Positions 1 to 9,226 of a stretch of 64,000 bases of DNA are shown piece by piece. Made by a program: the position numbers and the translations under genes. Origin of the DNA: Deefgea piscis (GTDB lineage Bacteria; Pseudomonadota; Gammaproteobacteria; Burkholderiales; Chitinibacteraceae). Under the pieces are notes generated by a model. That model saw only the letters and a list, made by a program, of their open reading frames with translations. It did no database searches and was not told where the DNA came from. The stretch covers positions 1,860,001 through 1,924,000 of the forward strand of contig NZ_CP054143.1 in the NCBI RefSeq assembly GCF_013284055.1, given 5' to 3'. How positions within the stretch are numbered: the stretch's first letter is position 1; each line of letters begins with the position of its first letter.

Positions 1-201
1 GTAACTATTGAAGATTGCCTTGATCGCATTCCTAATCGTTTTGACCTGACTTTGGCGGCTGCATTTCGTGCGCGCCAAATCGAAAACGGTTCAACCCCAC
101 AAGTAGAAAACAACGGCCGTGAAAAACCAACCGTGTTGGCATTGCGCGAAATGTCGGCAGGTTTGGTCGGTGTTGATATTCTGACTCGTACTCGTTCTTA
201 A
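1..201 (+). CDS. rpoZ: RNA polymerase omega subunit, 3' part
   Basis: The first 66 codons are open from base 1 and read [20 protein letters not shown], the conserved start of RpoZ, which normally begins MARVTIEDCL. Only about three N-terminal residues lie outside the window. RpoZ is the small omega subunit that helps assemble beta' into RNA polymerase. The stop is 9 bases before spoT, and rpoZ-spoT is a conserved proteobacterial pair, often preceded by gmk. In the family, omega takes part in ppGpp binding at RNA polymerase, so the neighbour is functionally related. Confidence 0.95.
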   Translation, partial: VTIEDCLDRIPNRFDLTLAAAFRARQIENGSTPQVENNGREKPTVLALREMSAGLVGVDILTRTRS

Positions 202-210
202 TTGTAAACG

Positions 211-2400
211 ATGCAGAATCTCTCTATCACTTCAGCTGATGTCCCGGCGTTGATTAACGCGCCGGAAGTGATTGAGGAGGCAAGCCTGTTTTTAAATGAA
301 AAAACGGCTTACCTCAAAAATGAAGACCGAGAGATGTTGTTCTCGGCTTTTTTGTTTGCCGAGGCGGCGCATCGTGGTCAGATGCGTCAGTCTGGTGAAC
401 CTTATATTTCTCATCCTTTAGCTGTAGCTGGCATTCTTACGCTATGGAAACTGGATGCTCAAGCTTTAGCTGCCGCTTTATTACATGATGTGATGGAAGA
501 CAGCGGTGTAACTAAGCTGGAATTGACTGAGCGTTACGGCAAAGCCGTTGCTGAGCTTGTTGATGGTATGAGCAAAATCGACAAGTTGGAATTTCAAAGC
601 AAAGAAGAAGCTCAAGCCGAGAATTTCCGTAAAATGCTCTTGGCCATGGCGCGTGATTTACGCGTGATGCTGATTAAGCTGGCGGATCGTTTGCATAATA
701 TGCGTACGATGGATTCGATGCGGGCGGATAAGCAAAAACGCATTGCACGCGAAACGATGGAAATTTACGCGCCGATTGCCAATCGCATTGGTTTGAATGG
801 TGTTTATCAAGAGCTAGATGATTTAGCGTTTAAATACATTCATCCGCGGCGATATTATGTTTTATCCAAAGCATTAAAAGCGGCTCGCGGCAATCGCCGA
901 GAAGTACTGCAAAAAATCCTCGATTCAATTCAAGCCAAACTCCAGACTCAGCATATTGACGCTGTGGTGACTGGCCGAGAAAAAAACTTATTTTCGATTT
1001 ATCGCAAAATGCAAGAAAAGCATCTGAGCTTTTCTGAAGTCTTGGATATTTATGCGTTTCGGGTCATCGTTAAAGATGTTGCCCATTGCTATCTGACTTT
1101 AGGTGCTTTGCACGCCTTATTTAAGCCGATTCCGGGTAAGTTTAAAGATTACATTGCCATTGCTAAAACCAATGGTTATCAAAGTTTGCACACGACCTTG
1201 TTTGGCCCTTACGGTACCCCGATTGAGGTGCAAATCCGCACCAGTGAAATGCATCGCATTGCCGATGCAGGTGTAGCGAGTCACTGGATGTATAAAAGCG
1301 GTGATGAAGGTTTTTCTGAAGTTCAGCAAAAAACCCATCAATGGCTGCAGTCTTTACTTGAGCTGCAATCTGAAAGTGGTGATGCGGTTGAGTTTCTTGA
1401 GCATATCAAAGTCGATTTATTCCCGGATCAAGTGTATGTGTTTACGCCCAAAGGCACGATTTTAAGTCTGCCTAATGGCTCGACCTGCGTTGATTTTGCC
1501 TATGCCGTGCATACCGATATTGGTAACCGCTGTATTGCAGCCAAGGTGAATCACGAGTTAGTGCCGCTACGTAATAAGCTTAAAAATGGCGATCACGTTG
1601 AAATCGTAATGGCCGCGCATGCCAAGCCTAATCCAAGCTGGCTGGCGTTTGTCACCACTGGTAAAGCACGCTCGCAGATTCGGCATTTCTTGCGCACCAT
1701 GCGCTTTGATGAATCGGTGCATTTGGGCGAGCGATTGCTCAATCAGGCTTTTTCCGCCTTGCATCAGCCTTTGCAAGTCAGTGATGAGGTGTGGGAAAAA
1801 TATCTGCGCGAAAGTGGCGAAAAATCACGTGATTCGGTACTGGCTGATGTGGGTTTGGGGCAAAAATTAGGCGTGGTGGTCGCTAAGCGCTTATTGCAAT
1901 TAGCGGGCACTTGGTCGGAAGACGGGCGCCAAGGTAAAAAACCAATGTCGGTGTCGATTCGTGGTACCGAAGGCATGGCGATTCAATTTGCGCGCTGTTG
2001 CAATCCGATTCCAGGCGATCCGATTTTAGGCTTTGTGAAAAAAGACCAAGGCTTGGTGGTGCATACGCATGATTGCCCACAAGTATCCAAAGGCCGAATC
2101 GATGCCGAGAAATTGATCGATGTCGATTGGGATCCTGAAGTCGCTCGCATGTTTGATGTGCCGGTGAAAGTATTAGCAGAAAACGAACGTGGTACTTTGG
2201 CGGCATTAGCTGCTGCCATTGCTGATGCTGATGCTGATATTTCAGCGGTGACGATGGGCGATATGGTCGATTCACATGAGCGCTATTTGAGCGTGCAATT
2301 TACGCTGCAGGTGAGTAATCGCTTACATTTAGCGCGGGTGTTAAAGAGTTTACGCAGTTTGCCGACGGTGTATCGTTTGCAGCGGGTGCGCGCGCTGTAG
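211..2400 (+). CDS. spoT: Bifunctional (p)ppGpp synthetase/hydrolase SpoT/Rel
   Basis: A 729-residue RelA/SpoT homologue that makes and degrades the stringent-response alarmone. The N-terminal HD hydrolase domain (about residues 30-200) keeps the HD motif in LLHDVMEDSG, so hydrolysis should work. The synthetase domain (about 250-365) has GREKNLFSIYRKM and NGYQSLHT. At the position that is EFDD in monofunctional RelA and RxKD in bifunctional enzymes it reads KFKD: a basic residue is kept, which favours the bifunctional type. A TGS domain (VYVFTPKGTI, about 405-465) and a C-terminal ACT domain (about 655-729) follow. Length matches the family. It starts 9 bases after rpoZ and is probably co-transcribed with it. 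A terminator follows 22 bases downstream. Confidence 0.95.
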   Translation: MQNLSITSADVPALINAPEVIEEASLFLNEKTAYLKNEDREMLFSAFLFAEAAHRGQMRQSGEPYISHPLAVAGILTLWKLDAQALAAALLHDVMEDSGVTKLELTERYGKAVAELVDGMSKIDKLEFQSKEEAQAENFRKMLLAMARDLRVMLIKLADRLHNMRTMDSMRADKQKRIARETMEIYAPIANRIGLNGVYQELDDLAFKYIHPRRYYVLSKALKAARGNRREVLQKILDSIQAKLQTQHIDAVVTGREKNLFSIYRKMQEKHLSFSEVLDIYAFRVIVKDVAHCYLTLGALHALFKPIPGKFKDYIAIAKTNGYQSLHTTLFGPYGTPIEVQIRTSEMHRIADAGVASHWMYKSGDEGFSEVQQKTHQWLQSLLELQSESGDAVEFLEHIKVDLFPDQVYVFTPKGTILSLPNGSTCVDFAYAVHTDIGNRCIAAKVNHELVPLRNKLKNGDHVEIVMAAHAKPNPSWLAFVTTGKARSQIRHFLRTMRFDESVHLGERLLNQAFSALHQPLQVSDEVWEKYLRESGEKSRDSVLADVGLGQKLGVVVAKRLLQLAGTWSEDGRQGKKPMSVSIRGTEGMAIQFARCCNPIPGDPILGFVKKDQGLVVHTHDCPQVSKGRIDAEKLIDVDWDPEVARMFDVPVKVLAENERGTLAALAAAIADADADISAVTMGDMVDSHERYLSVQFTLQVSNRLHLARVLKSLRSLPTVYRLQRVRAL

Positions 2401-2422
2401 CAAAAACAGCGCCAGCAAAATT

Positions 2423-2457
2423 AAGCATTCCCCTTTATCGAGGCGAATGCTTTTTTT
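2423..2457 (+). terminator. Rho-independent terminator of rpoZ-spoT
   Basis: AAGCATTC (2423-2430) pairs with GAATGCTT (2445-2452) and runs into a seven-T tract. It lies just after the spoT stop. The tract touches the stop codon of the convergent membrane-protein gene. Confidence 0.85.
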
Positions 2458-2800
2458 ATTTCAGTAAGCGTAAATTGAATGGCAGGCGATAAGGCTGCGC
2501 TTTGCTGGCGTTGACGACCCCTAAAATGCAAAAAATCAAATGGCAAATGGCAACTACCGGCAAGATTAAAAAACCGATCAAAACAAACATCAGTACCCAG
2601 CCTACGGCGTAGCCCAGCATGGTGGTGATCGACCAATTGAGTGCTTCTTTGGCTTGATCAGTGACCGCCGCATCGTCTTGCTTCACTAAATAAATAATCA
2701 ACGATGGGATAAAACCAAAAAATAAAGTGCCAAGCCAGATCAGCAAAATTATATTTTGGCTTTCGCGACTGGGGCTTGGGTTGATTTCGATTTCATTCAT
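2456..2800 (-). CDS. DUF4870-type small membrane protein
   Basis: I start this 114-residue protein at ATG 2800, because AAGGAG lies 7 bases upstream of it; the longer frame to 2848 has no such site. After a short polar N-terminus come three hydrophobic segments: about residues 17-37 (IILLIWLGTLFFGFIPSLII), 57-72 and 73-92. The charged stretch VKQDDAAVTDQAKEALNWS sits between the first two, as is usual in DUF4870 proteins. The family has no firmly assigned biochemical function; it is an inner-membrane protein. It is convergent with spoT and shares the terminator region. The fold family is fairly secure, the role unknown. Confidence 0.75.
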   Translation of the reverse strand: MNEIEINPSPSRESQNIILLIWLGTLFFGFIPSLIIYLVKQDDAAVTDQAKEALNWSITTMLGYAVGWVLMFVLIGFLILPVVAICHLIFCILGVVNASKAQPYRLPFNLRLLK

Positions 2801-3032
2801 AACAACTCCTTGTTCGTGCTTTGGGCGACGCTTTGAATTACCAAGCATACTACAAACTTACTAATCCTTGTTTGCTTAGTCAAAATTCACCAAACAAAGT
2901 GAGTCTACGATCAAGCGCCCTCAGTTTTTACCCAGATTGACTGCTGCAATGCGGGTTAGAGCTGCGCGGCATCAAAAAAACACCCAGTTAGCATGATAAA
3001 CTGACGATCTCTTTGCCTCGGGGGCTGATTTC

Positions 3033-3236
3033 ATGATTCAAATTTCAATCAATGGAGAAGCAAAAACTTTTCCTGCTGCGCTCAATGTCACTGAGTTGGT
3101 GGTGGCTTTAGATTTGCTCGGTAAGCGGATTGCGATTGAGCGCAATGGTGAAATCATTGCAAAAAGCCAATATGCGGCGACCATGCTGGCCGATGGGGAT
3201 GTGCTAGAAATGGTGGTTGCTGTGGGTGGTGGTTGA
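3033..3236 (+). CDS. thiS: Thiamine biosynthesis sulfur carrier ThiS
   Basis: A 67-residue ubiquitin-like protein ending in the diglycine tail VAVGGG. ThiF adenylates this tail and it is then thiocarboxylated to donate sulfur for the thiazole ring of thiamine. The start ATG follows a GGGGG stretch 8 bases upstream. thiG, its acceptor enzyme, follows on the same strand. I looked for a TPP riboswitch upstream (CTGAGA and the ACCTGATCTGG-type element) and did not find one, so regulation of this pair is not visible here. No other thi genes are nearby. Confidence 0.93.
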   Translation: MIQISINGEAKTFPAALNVTELVVALDLLGKRIAIERNGEIIAKSQYAATMLADGDVLEMVVAVGGG

Positions 3237-3361
3237 GGTATAAGTCTGTAGCTGCTATTTAATATTGGCTACAGTAAGATACCTATAAAAATAGCCGTAC
3301 CACCAATAGGCCGCTTTGGTGTGGAGCGCAAAATAATTCATTGCTACGCAGGGAGTTTACT

Positions 3362-4153
3362 ATGTCAGATGTGTTTCAAATTGCCGGTAAAACCTATCAG
3401 TCACGCTTGATTGTTGGCACAGGTAAATATAAAGATTTCCAAGAAACGCGTGCCGCCGTTGATGAGTCGGGCGCTGAGATTGTCACTGTGGCGATTCGCC
3501 GCGTCAATATTGGCCAAGATGCCAGTCAGCCGTCGTTATTAGAGGCTCTGCCACCATCGCAATACACTTACTTACCCAATACTGCCGGTTGCTACAACAG
3601 TGAAGACGCGGTGCGTACTTTGCGTTTGGCGCGTGAATTGCTCGATGGCCACAAATTAGTCAAGCTCGAAGTCTTGGGTGACCCCAATACGCTGTATCCC
3701 AATGTGCGTGAAACCTTAAAAGCGGCAGAAATCCTGGTTGCTGATGGTTTTGATGTAATGGTGTATACCTCGGATGATCCAATTATTGCCAAAGAACTCG
3801 AGCAAATTGGTTGCTGCGCGATCATGCCGTTAGCATCTTTAATTGGCTCGGGCATGGGCATTATTAATCCATGGAATCTACGCCTGATTATTGATTCGGC
3901 CAAAGTACCAGTGTTGATCGACGCCGGTGTGGGTACTGCATCCGATGCGGCGATTGCGATGGAGCTCGGTTGCGATGGGATTTTGATGAATACCGCCATT
4001 GCCGGTGCACGCGATCCGATTCGGATGGCTAGAGCGATGAAATTGGCGGTCCAAGCTGGTCGCGATGCCTTTTTGGCGGGCCGTGTTCCGCGCAAACTGT
4101 ATAGCGCTGATCCATCCAGCCCGGTGACAGGGATGATTGCTGCTGCGAAATAA
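3362..4153 (+). CDS. thiG: Thiazole synthase ThiG
   Basis: A 263-residue TIM-barrel enzyme that condenses 1-deoxy-D-xylulose 5-phosphate, dehydroglycine and ThiS thiocarboxylate into the thiazole phosphate of thiamine. It shows [10 protein letters not shown] at the N-terminus, the Schiff-base lysine region VKLEVLGD, the phosphate loop [20 protein letters not shown] and [13 protein letters not shown] start it at ATG 3362, preceded by GGGAG; a frame seven codons longer exists but lacks this site. It lies 125 bases after thiS on the same strand and ends before a strong terminator. Confidence 0.96.
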   Translation: MSDVFQIAGKTYQSRLIVGTGKYKDFQETRAAVDESGAEIVTVAIRRVNIGQDASQPSLLEALPPSQYTYLPNTAGCYNSEDAVRTLRLARELLDGHKLVKLEVLGDPNTLYPNVRETLKAAEILVADGFDVMVYTSDDPIIAKELEQIGCCAIMPLASLIGSGMGIINPWNLRLIIDSAKVPVLIDAGVGTASDAAIAMELGCDGILMNTAIAGARDPIRMARAMKLAVQAGRDAFLAGRVPRKLYSADPSSPVTGMIAAAK

Positions 4154-4192
4154 AAATGAGAGAACACGCTGTTCTGAAATTTTGAGTAATCA

Positions 4193-4247
4193 GGGTATTG
4201 CCTTGCTGCTACTGCTAATCGTATGCTGCAAGCCAATACCCTTTTTT
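4193..4247 (+). terminator. Strong terminator after thiG
   Basis: GGGTATTGCCTTGC (4193-4206) pairs with GCAAGCCAATACCC (4228-4241) with one mismatch, followed by six T. It should end thiS-thiG transcripts just before the acetyltransferase gene. Confidence 0.9.
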
Positions 4248-4254
4248 ATTTGAG

Positions 4255-4707
4255 ATGCATATGTGCTTAATTCGCTACGCTAATTTAGATGATCTGGATG
4301 CACTGGTTCCGGTTTTTGATGCTTATCGCGTGTTTTATCAAATGCCCAGTGATCTGGCTTTAGCGCGGCAATTTTTAAGTGAGCGCTTAGCTTTGGGTGA
4401 GTCGGTGATTTTGCTGGCCGAGGGCGACTCTGGTGCGGTGCAGGGTTTTATCCAGCTTTATCCCTTGTTTAGCTCATCGCTATGCCAGCGTATTTTGTTG
4501 CTTAATGATTTATATGTGCTTGAAGCGGCGCGCGGGCAGGGTGTGGCGCGTCAGTTAATGCAAAAAGCCGCCGCACATGCCAAAGCCGTTGGTGCGGCGC
4601 GACTTGAACTCTCTACTGCGCATAGCAACACCCGAGCGCAAGCTTTGTATGAATCATTGGCGTATCAACTTGATCGTGAATTTCGTAATTATTCCTTGGC
4701 CGTTTGA
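4255..4707 (+). CDS. GNAT-family N-acetyltransferase
   Basis: A 150-residue protein with the GNAT fold. The acetyl-CoA pyrophosphate-binding motif A reads RGQGVARQLM (about residues 97-106), preceded by the beta-4 strand LLLNDLYV and followed by LELSTAHSNTRAQALYESLAY (motif B). The substrate cannot be told from sequence. Two in-frame ATGs lie at 4255 and 4261; neither has a strong ribosome site, so the exact start is open. It begins 8 bases after the thiG terminator and so is probably expressed separately. It is followed by another terminator before trmB. Confidence 0.88.
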   Translation: MHMCLIRYANLDDLDALVPVFDAYRVFYQMPSDLALARQFLSERLALGESVILLAEGDSGAVQGFIQLYPLFSSSLCQRILLLNDLYVLEAARGQGVARQLMQKAAAHAKAVGAARLELSTAHSNTRAQALYESLAYQLDREFRNYSLAV

Positions 4708-4770
4708 GCCTTGAAACGTGGGTAAAGCTTGGTGAAATCGGCCAGTCGTTTTACCATACGCGTATTCAAT

Positions 4771-4808
4771 AAAAATGCCGCCGCTAAACCGATGCCGCGG
4801 CATTTTTT
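4771..4808 (+). terminator. Terminator before trmB
   Basis: AAAAATGCCGC (4771-4781) pairs with GCGGCATTTTT (4797-4807) and ends in a T run. It separates the acetyltransferase gene from trmB. Confidence 0.8.
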
Positions 4809-4833
4809 ATCCGGTAAAGCATAAGGAAATATC

Positions 4834-5556
4834 ATGGAAAACGAACAAAATCCCGCAGTTGACAGCGAAGACAATGCGCACAAACAACGTCGCATTCGTA
4901 GCTTTGTTTTACGCCAAGGCCATTTGTCGAGCGGCCAAGCACGGGCTTTAGAAGAATTTGGGCCGCAATTTTGCATCGATTACAGCCCGAATGCGCTGGA
5001 TTTAGAGCAAGCATTTGGTCGCAATGCGCCGCGCGTTTTAGAGATCGGTTTTGGCATGGGCACGGCAACGGCAGAGATTGCTGCGCAGCGGCCAGAGACC
5101 GACTTTTTAGGCGTTGAAGTGCATACGCCGGGCGTGGGTAGCTTATTAAAATTGATCGGTGAGCAGTCATTAAGCAATTTGCGCATCGTGCAACATGATG
5201 CGGTGGAAGTATTAGAAAACATGCTGCCAGTGGATAGTTTGGCGGGCGCGCATATTTTCTTTCCAGATCCTTGGCATAAATCGCGCCACAATAAGCGCCG
5301 CTTAATTAAGCCTGAATTTGTTGCGCAATTGGTCTCGCGGATTCAATCAGGTGGTTATTTGCATTTGGCAACCGATTGGGAAGATTATGCGATGCAAATG
5401 TTGGCGGTGTTAAGTGCTGAACCGACGCTCGAGAATACTGCGACCAGCCCAACTGGCTTTGCTGAGCGTCCTGAATACCGCCCGCTGACTAAGTTTGAAA
5501 ACCGCGGCATTAAATTAGGCCATGGTGTTTGGGATTTAGTGTTTAAGAAAAAATAA
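4834..5556 (+). CDS. trmB: tRNA (guanine-N7-)-methyltransferase TrmB
   Basis: A 240-residue SAM-dependent enzyme that methylates G46 in the variable loop of many tRNAs. The SAM site is [15 protein letters not shown] (about residues 69-83). The family signature [18 protein letters not shown] (about 140-157) includes the catalytic aspartate, and the C-terminal [17 protein letters not shown] is typical. The ATG is preceded by AAGGAA at good spacing. Length agrees with the family. It is probably transcribed alone: a terminator lies upstream and a 109-base gap follows. Confidence 0.96.
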   Translation: MENEQNPAVDSEDNAHKQRRIRSFVLRQGHLSSGQARALEEFGPQFCIDYSPNALDLEQAFGRNAPRVLEIGFGMGTATAEIAAQRPETDFLGVEVHTPGVGSLLKLIGEQSLSNLRIVQHDAVEVLENMLPVDSLAGAHIFFPDPWHKSRHNKRRLIKPEFVAQLVSRIQSGGYLHLATDWEDYAMQMLAVLSAEPTLENTATSPTGFAERPEYRPLTKFENRGIKLGHGVWDLVFKKK

Positions 5557-5665
5557 GCTTGGGGCGATTACGCTTTAGAAAAGTCATTTTCCGCCGATAT
5601 AAAAGAACTAGCGCCTGTCGCTAGGCTTGCTAGAGTTAATCTTATTGTATGGGCGGGAGCGTAAT

Positions 5666-6217
5666 ATGCACCAATTAAAACTGATTCTTGTCTTGCTGGT
5701 GACCGTGTTCGGTCTAACGGCTTGCGCTAGTTCGGGCAAAGTAGCGGGTGATGCAATGCCGCCCGCAGTTTTACCCACTAAAGTAACCGCAGTGGGACAT
5801 GGCGCAATGCCACTTGGCGAAGGTTTAAGCCAAGCTCAGCGACACTTATTAGCCATGCGAGCGGCCAAGCTCGATGCGTATCGATCATTAGCGGAAACCG
5901 TTGCTGGCATTAAAATCGTGGGTAGCAGTACCGTTTCTGCAATGGCGCTGACGAGCGATAGTTATAAAGCCTATGTTGAGGCTTATTTACGTGGCGCTAA
6001 AATCGTCAGTATTACGCCATTGCCGGATGGTGCTTTTGAAACCATTTTAGAATTGACGCTCGGTGGTGATTTTTACCGTGCAGCGCCGCCAGTGAAAGAG
6101 GCCGTTGCCGCACCAGCAGCAGCGCATGCGCCCGCTGCGCCAACGCCAATGCCGGTGGTGCCGCAGCCCTTAGCCGCGAATATTTCACCCACTCAGAATT
6201 ACTATCTCTCCTTGTGA
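5666..6217 (+). CDS. FlgP/LPP20-like lipoprotein
   Basis: A 183-residue exported lipoprotein. I start at ATG 5666 (GGGAG upstream) rather than the TTG at 5627. The signal peptide ends in the lipobox LTAC (Cys about residue 20). The middle part (QAQRHLLAMRAAKLDAYRSLAETVAGIKI, then VSITPLPDGAFETILELTL) matches the LPP20 fold, which includes FlgP, the outer-membrane flagellar lipoprotein of Vibrio. The tail is Ala/Pro-rich. The stop overlaps the start of flgT by 4 bases, supporting a flagellar role. FlgP is an inference from fold plus neighbour; no other flagellar genes are in view. Confidence 0.72.
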   Translation: MHQLKLILVLLVTVFGLTACASSGKVAGDAMPPAVLPTKVTAVGHGAMPLGEGLSQAQRHLLAMRAAKLDAYRSLAETVAGIKIVGSSTVSAMALTSDSYKAYVEAYLRGAKIVSITPLPDGAFETILELTLGGDFYRAAPPVKEAVAAPAAAHAPAAPTPMPVVPQPLAANISPTQNYYLSL

Positions 6218-7485
6218 AAAAATTTATTGTTTTTTGCCTGTTATGCCAAATGGCATGGGCTGCCGAATTTGAAGGGATTGCGCCAGTCGGTTTAGATGGG
6301 GTGGCTGCGGCGCGAACATTGGCGGTGCAAGATGCGCTAGAAAATGCCGCGCTGTTTAATGGCGCGCAAGTGACGAGTTTAAGCGTCAAACAACAAGGGC
6401 AATGGGGCGAAACGACTAAAGTGAGCGGTACGCCGCAAGGTGATTATCAGCTGCTGCGAGAGTGGCAAAGCAATGGCTTTATCCACGTTGTTGTCAATAT
6501 TGCGCCACCTGCTGCGCCAGTGAGTAAAGCCAATACGCCCACTCAGCGTCCAGCCAATACCGCCCGTTGTGATTTAGATGATTTACGCCGTAAGGTGCTG
6601 ATTTCGTATTTTTGGATTGAGCATCCGGCACAAACGCAAGATTTAGATCGGTTTCCCGAAGGAATTCAAATCGAGCTGGTTCGCCAGTTGTACGACAGCC
6701 AACAGTTTTTACCGCAACGCGCACCGGGCGTGGCGGTGTTTGATGTGTTGCCGCAATTTGTGGATCCTTTATTGCAACCTGAACGAGTACGCGCCTTAGC
6801 GCAGCAATATTCAGTGCAGTTTATCGTTGGCGGCATTGTGCGCGATACCTCAATGCTCGGCGAGCGCTATACCCTGGCCTACGGCTCAGATCTTCGCCCT
6901 TATGAAAAAAAATCAGTGGCGAGCTTACCGATTCTTAATTTTGCCCAAGTTGGCGTCAAAGCCGTGCCTGCCGCACGTCGCTTTGATTTAGATTTATTTG
7001 TCTTTGATGGTGTATCGGGAGCGCTAGTTAATCGGCACCGAATTGCTGGTAAAGCCAATGGCGAAGTGGTGCAAGATCTGAGTAGTGCTTTGGGTACCGC
7101 AGGTTTTGCTGCGACTGATTATGGCCGGTTGGTGAACGATAAACTGAAAGAAGCCAGTCGCTTAGTGGCACAAGATTTAAGCTGTATTCCGTTTTCGGCC
7201 AAAATTACTCGGGTTGAAAAAAACTCGGTGTATGTCGATGCAGGCTATACATCTAATTTGCGGCCTGGCGATACCCTACAGGTATATCGCATTTCGCCGA
7301 CCGCAATGCCGGTTGATTCGGCCAATTTCGCGCCGACAATGCGCTTAGGTATGCCGGAACAAAAAGGCGGCACATTTACGGTGCAACAAGTGCAGCCTTT
7401 ATTTGCGATGGGAAGGATCGACGGCTTGAAAGTGGAGCCGGGTGATTATGTTCGTTTTGTTGGATCGGAGCGAAATAATGATTAA
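6214..7485 (+). CDS. flgT: FlgT-like flagellar H-ring assembly protein
   Basis: A 423-residue periplasmic protein starting at GTG 6214, overlapping the previous stop, with a signal peptide cut after AWA. The three FlgT parts are visible. The N-terminal domain is EFEGIAPVGLDGVAAARTLA onward (about 17-100). The TolB-like middle domain has KVLISYFWIEHPAQ (about 127-320). The C-terminal domain (about 328-420) has AKITRVEKNSVYVDAG and LRPGDTLQVYRI. FlgT forms part of the H ring around the basal body in Vibrio and relatives. It overlaps the next gene by 8 bases, so the three genes are one operon. Confidence 0.82.
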   Translation: MKKFIVFCLLCQMAWAAEFEGIAPVGLDGVAAARTLAVQDALENAALFNGAQVTSLSVKQQGQWGETTKVSGTPQGDYQLLREWQSNGFIHVVVNIAPPAAPVSKANTPTQRPANTARCDLDDLRRKVLISYFWIEHPAQTQDLDRFPEGIQIELVRQLYDSQQFLPQRAPGVAVFDVLPQFVDPLLQPERVRALAQQYSVQFIVGGIVRDTSMLGERYTLAYGSDLRPYEKKSVASLPILNFAQVGVKAVPAARRFDLDLFVFDGVSGALVNRHRIAGKANGEVVQDLSSALGTAGFAATDYGRLVNDKLKEASRLVAQDLSCIPFSAKITRVEKNSVYVDAGYTSNLRPGDTLQVYRISPTAMPVDSANFAPTMRLGMPEQKGGTFTVQQVQPLFAMGRIDGLKVEPGDYVRFVGSERNND

Positions 7486-8107
7486 GAAAACACTGCTGAT
7501 ATTTTTGATGCCCACCGTGCTTTGGGCCAATGAGCCAGCGCATAAAGCTGAAACCAAACCGATTAAGGCCGCTGAATCGCATGCGCCGGCGGGCGCAGAA
7601 AAACCGGCGGAAAAATCGCGTCATGCGGCACCTCAGCAAATGAGTACGCCGATTAAAATCGCTCAACCCGAAGGCGGGCATGCTGCCGAGCCTGCCGCCG
7701 CTCCAGAAGTGATGCCGGTTAAACCACCGCCGGTAGTGCGATATGTTGCGCCACAATATACAGCGCCTACAGTGCATCGGCCGGTGGTTCGCTCTAAAGC
7801 GCCGGGGGCGCATGGTTCGGCAAAATCCAAAACACACGCCAAGTCGAGCACTCATGCTAAATCGTATAGGGCAACACCGGGTTATGTGCGGGTATTGCCG
7901 GCATCGCAAATTCCAAGCTATGCCATTTTGCCGCCAGCCAAAGGGATGAGTTCGGCGACAAAAAATCGCCCTGCTTGGGGACAAGAAGTTGAGGCGACTA
8001 AAGTACCAGAGCCCGAAATGCCGGTGCCGGGACGCAAATTAGCAGCACCGCAATTTTATACTGAGAAAAACTCCGAACTGCGCTGGCAATATTATAGTTA
8101 CCCTTAA
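7478..8107 (+). CDS. Pro/Ala/Lys-rich exported protein of the flgT operon
   Basis: I start this 209-residue protein at ATG 7478, inside the last codons of flgT (ATGATTAA overlap), with CGGAG upstream. A signal peptide (MIKKTLLIFLMPTVLWANE) is followed by low-complexity Ala/Pro/Lys/His sequence and no recognised domain. A C-terminal aromatic end, ELRWQYYSYP, is the only distinct feature. Being translationally coupled to flgT it probably acts with it at the cell envelope, but no function can be assigned. A strong terminator follows. Confidence 0.75.
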   Translation: MIKKTLLIFLMPTVLWANEPAHKAETKPIKAAESHAPAGAEKPAEKSRHAAPQQMSTPIKIAQPEGGHAAEPAAAPEVMPVKPPPVVRYVAPQYTAPTVHRPVVRSKAPGAHGSAKSKTHAKSSTHAKSYRATPGYVRVLPASQIPSYAILPPAKGMSSATKNRPAWGQEVEATKVPEPEMPVPGRKLAAPQFYTEKNSELRWQYYSYP

Positions 8108-8131
8108 TTTGAGCCATGATTGGATGAGCAA

Positions 8132-8160
8132 AAAAGCAGCGTTTTTACGCTGTTTTTTTT
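8132..8160 (+). terminator. Terminator of the flgT operon
   Basis: CAGCG (8137-8141) pairs with CGCTG (8148-8152), flanked by AAAA and eight T. It lies 25 bases after the last gene of the operon. Confidence 0.85.
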
Positions 8161-8277
8161 GTTGTATTTTTAGCTTGATTAATTCAGATTGAATTTCGAT
8201 TGATGCAGTCGCTGTAGCAGTGTATTAAACTCGACGCTGAATTTATCGCAGTGCTGGTGTTTAATTGAGGGTGTGCA

Positions 8278-9108
8278 ATGTTACGCAATCGACTGCAGCG
8301 TTTTAAATTATTTAAAAAAATAAGTTCACTGGTTGCGCCAATTGATCAGCGTATTGATTTTGATAAGCAAGCATTATCTGTATTAGAATCGCATTTTGCC
8401 AGCGATCAAGATGAATATCTAACCCAATTTAGAATTAAATACGCATTAGATGAATTGATTGAATCAGCAGCAACAGATACCGCGCGTTTACAGCGCGTGA
8501 TGCATTGGGTACATCATCTTTGGCAGCACAATGGCCAAAACACCCCCAGCCAAAATGATGCGATGACCATTGTTGCAGAGGCCGCGCAAGGGCAGCAGTT
8601 TCGCTGTGTTGAATATGGCATCGTTTTGGCGACGGCCTTGGCTGCCTTGGGTTTCCCAGCAAGAATACTGAGTTTGATGACGCAGGATGTTGAGCATAAA
8701 CGCTCATGTGCCGGTCATGTGGTCACGGAAGTGTATTTACATGATTTAGCCAAATGGGTGATGGCTGATGCCCAATGGAATATTATGCCCATGCTCAATC
8801 AGCAAGCGGCGAATGCGCTGGAACTCACGCAGGCGATTTATCAAGGCGATGATAATTTGAGTTTGCAGTCAACGACGGCAATTAAACCTAAATATTATTT
8901 AAAATGGATTAAGCCGTATTTGTATTACTTTACTACGCGTTTAGAGCATCGCTATGATTTTAATGCGAATGCAACGCAAATTCGCTTAATGCCAATTGGC
9001 GCGAAAACGCCTAAAGTATTTCAAAGAAAACATCCTATTTCTGCTGCAACAATGACGCATATTTTGGCAGATTTTTATCCAGATAAAGATCGAATTAAAA
9101 TGATTTAG
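8278..9108 (+). CDS. Transglutaminase-like domain protein
   Basis: A 276-residue protein with GAGGGTG upstream of its ATG. The papain-like transglutaminase core can be traced: FRCVEYGIVLATALAALGFPAR supplies the Cys (about residue 106), CAGHVVTEVYL the His (about 144), and WVMADAQWN the Asp (about 158). The spacing and the small-residue helix after the Cys are typical. In bacteria such domains are proteases or amide-processing enzymes; the substrate is unknown. There is no signal peptide. It stands alone between two terminators. Confidence 0.78.
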   Translation: MLRNRLQRFKLFKKISSLVAPIDQRIDFDKQALSVLESHFASDQDEYLTQFRIKYALDELIESAATDTARLQRVMHWVHHLWQHNGQNTPSQNDAMTIVAEAAQGQQFRCVEYGIVLATALAALGFPARILSLMTQDVEHKRSCAGHVVTEVYLHDLAKWVMADAQWNIMPMLNQQAANALELTQAIYQGDDNLSLQSTTAIKPKYYLKWIKPYLYYFTTRLEHRYDFNANATQIRLMPIGAKTPKVFQRKHPISAATMTHILADFYPDKDRIKMI

Positions 9109-9121
9109 TTTGCTTGTAAAT

Positions 9122-9155
9122 AAAAAGGCATAAACCTAAAAGTTTATGCCTTTTT
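9122..9155. terminator. Bidirectional terminator between convergent genes
   Basis: AAAAAGGCATAAAC (9122-9135) and GTTTATGCCTTTTT (9142-9155) are perfect complements with a 6-base loop. T runs exist on both strands. It ends the transglutaminase gene on plus and the birA-coaX-SPOR operon on minus. Confidence 0.92.
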
Positions 9156-9226
9156 ATTTTAATGTTTGCATTACAGTGTTCTGTTTATGGCCTCAAAGGC
9201 GAGTCATCAAACTTTTGCATGAACAC

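Noticed and set aside
2849-3032. TPP riboswitch upstream of thiS
   Set aside because: The conserved CTGAGA and ACCTGATCTGG-type blocks are absent.
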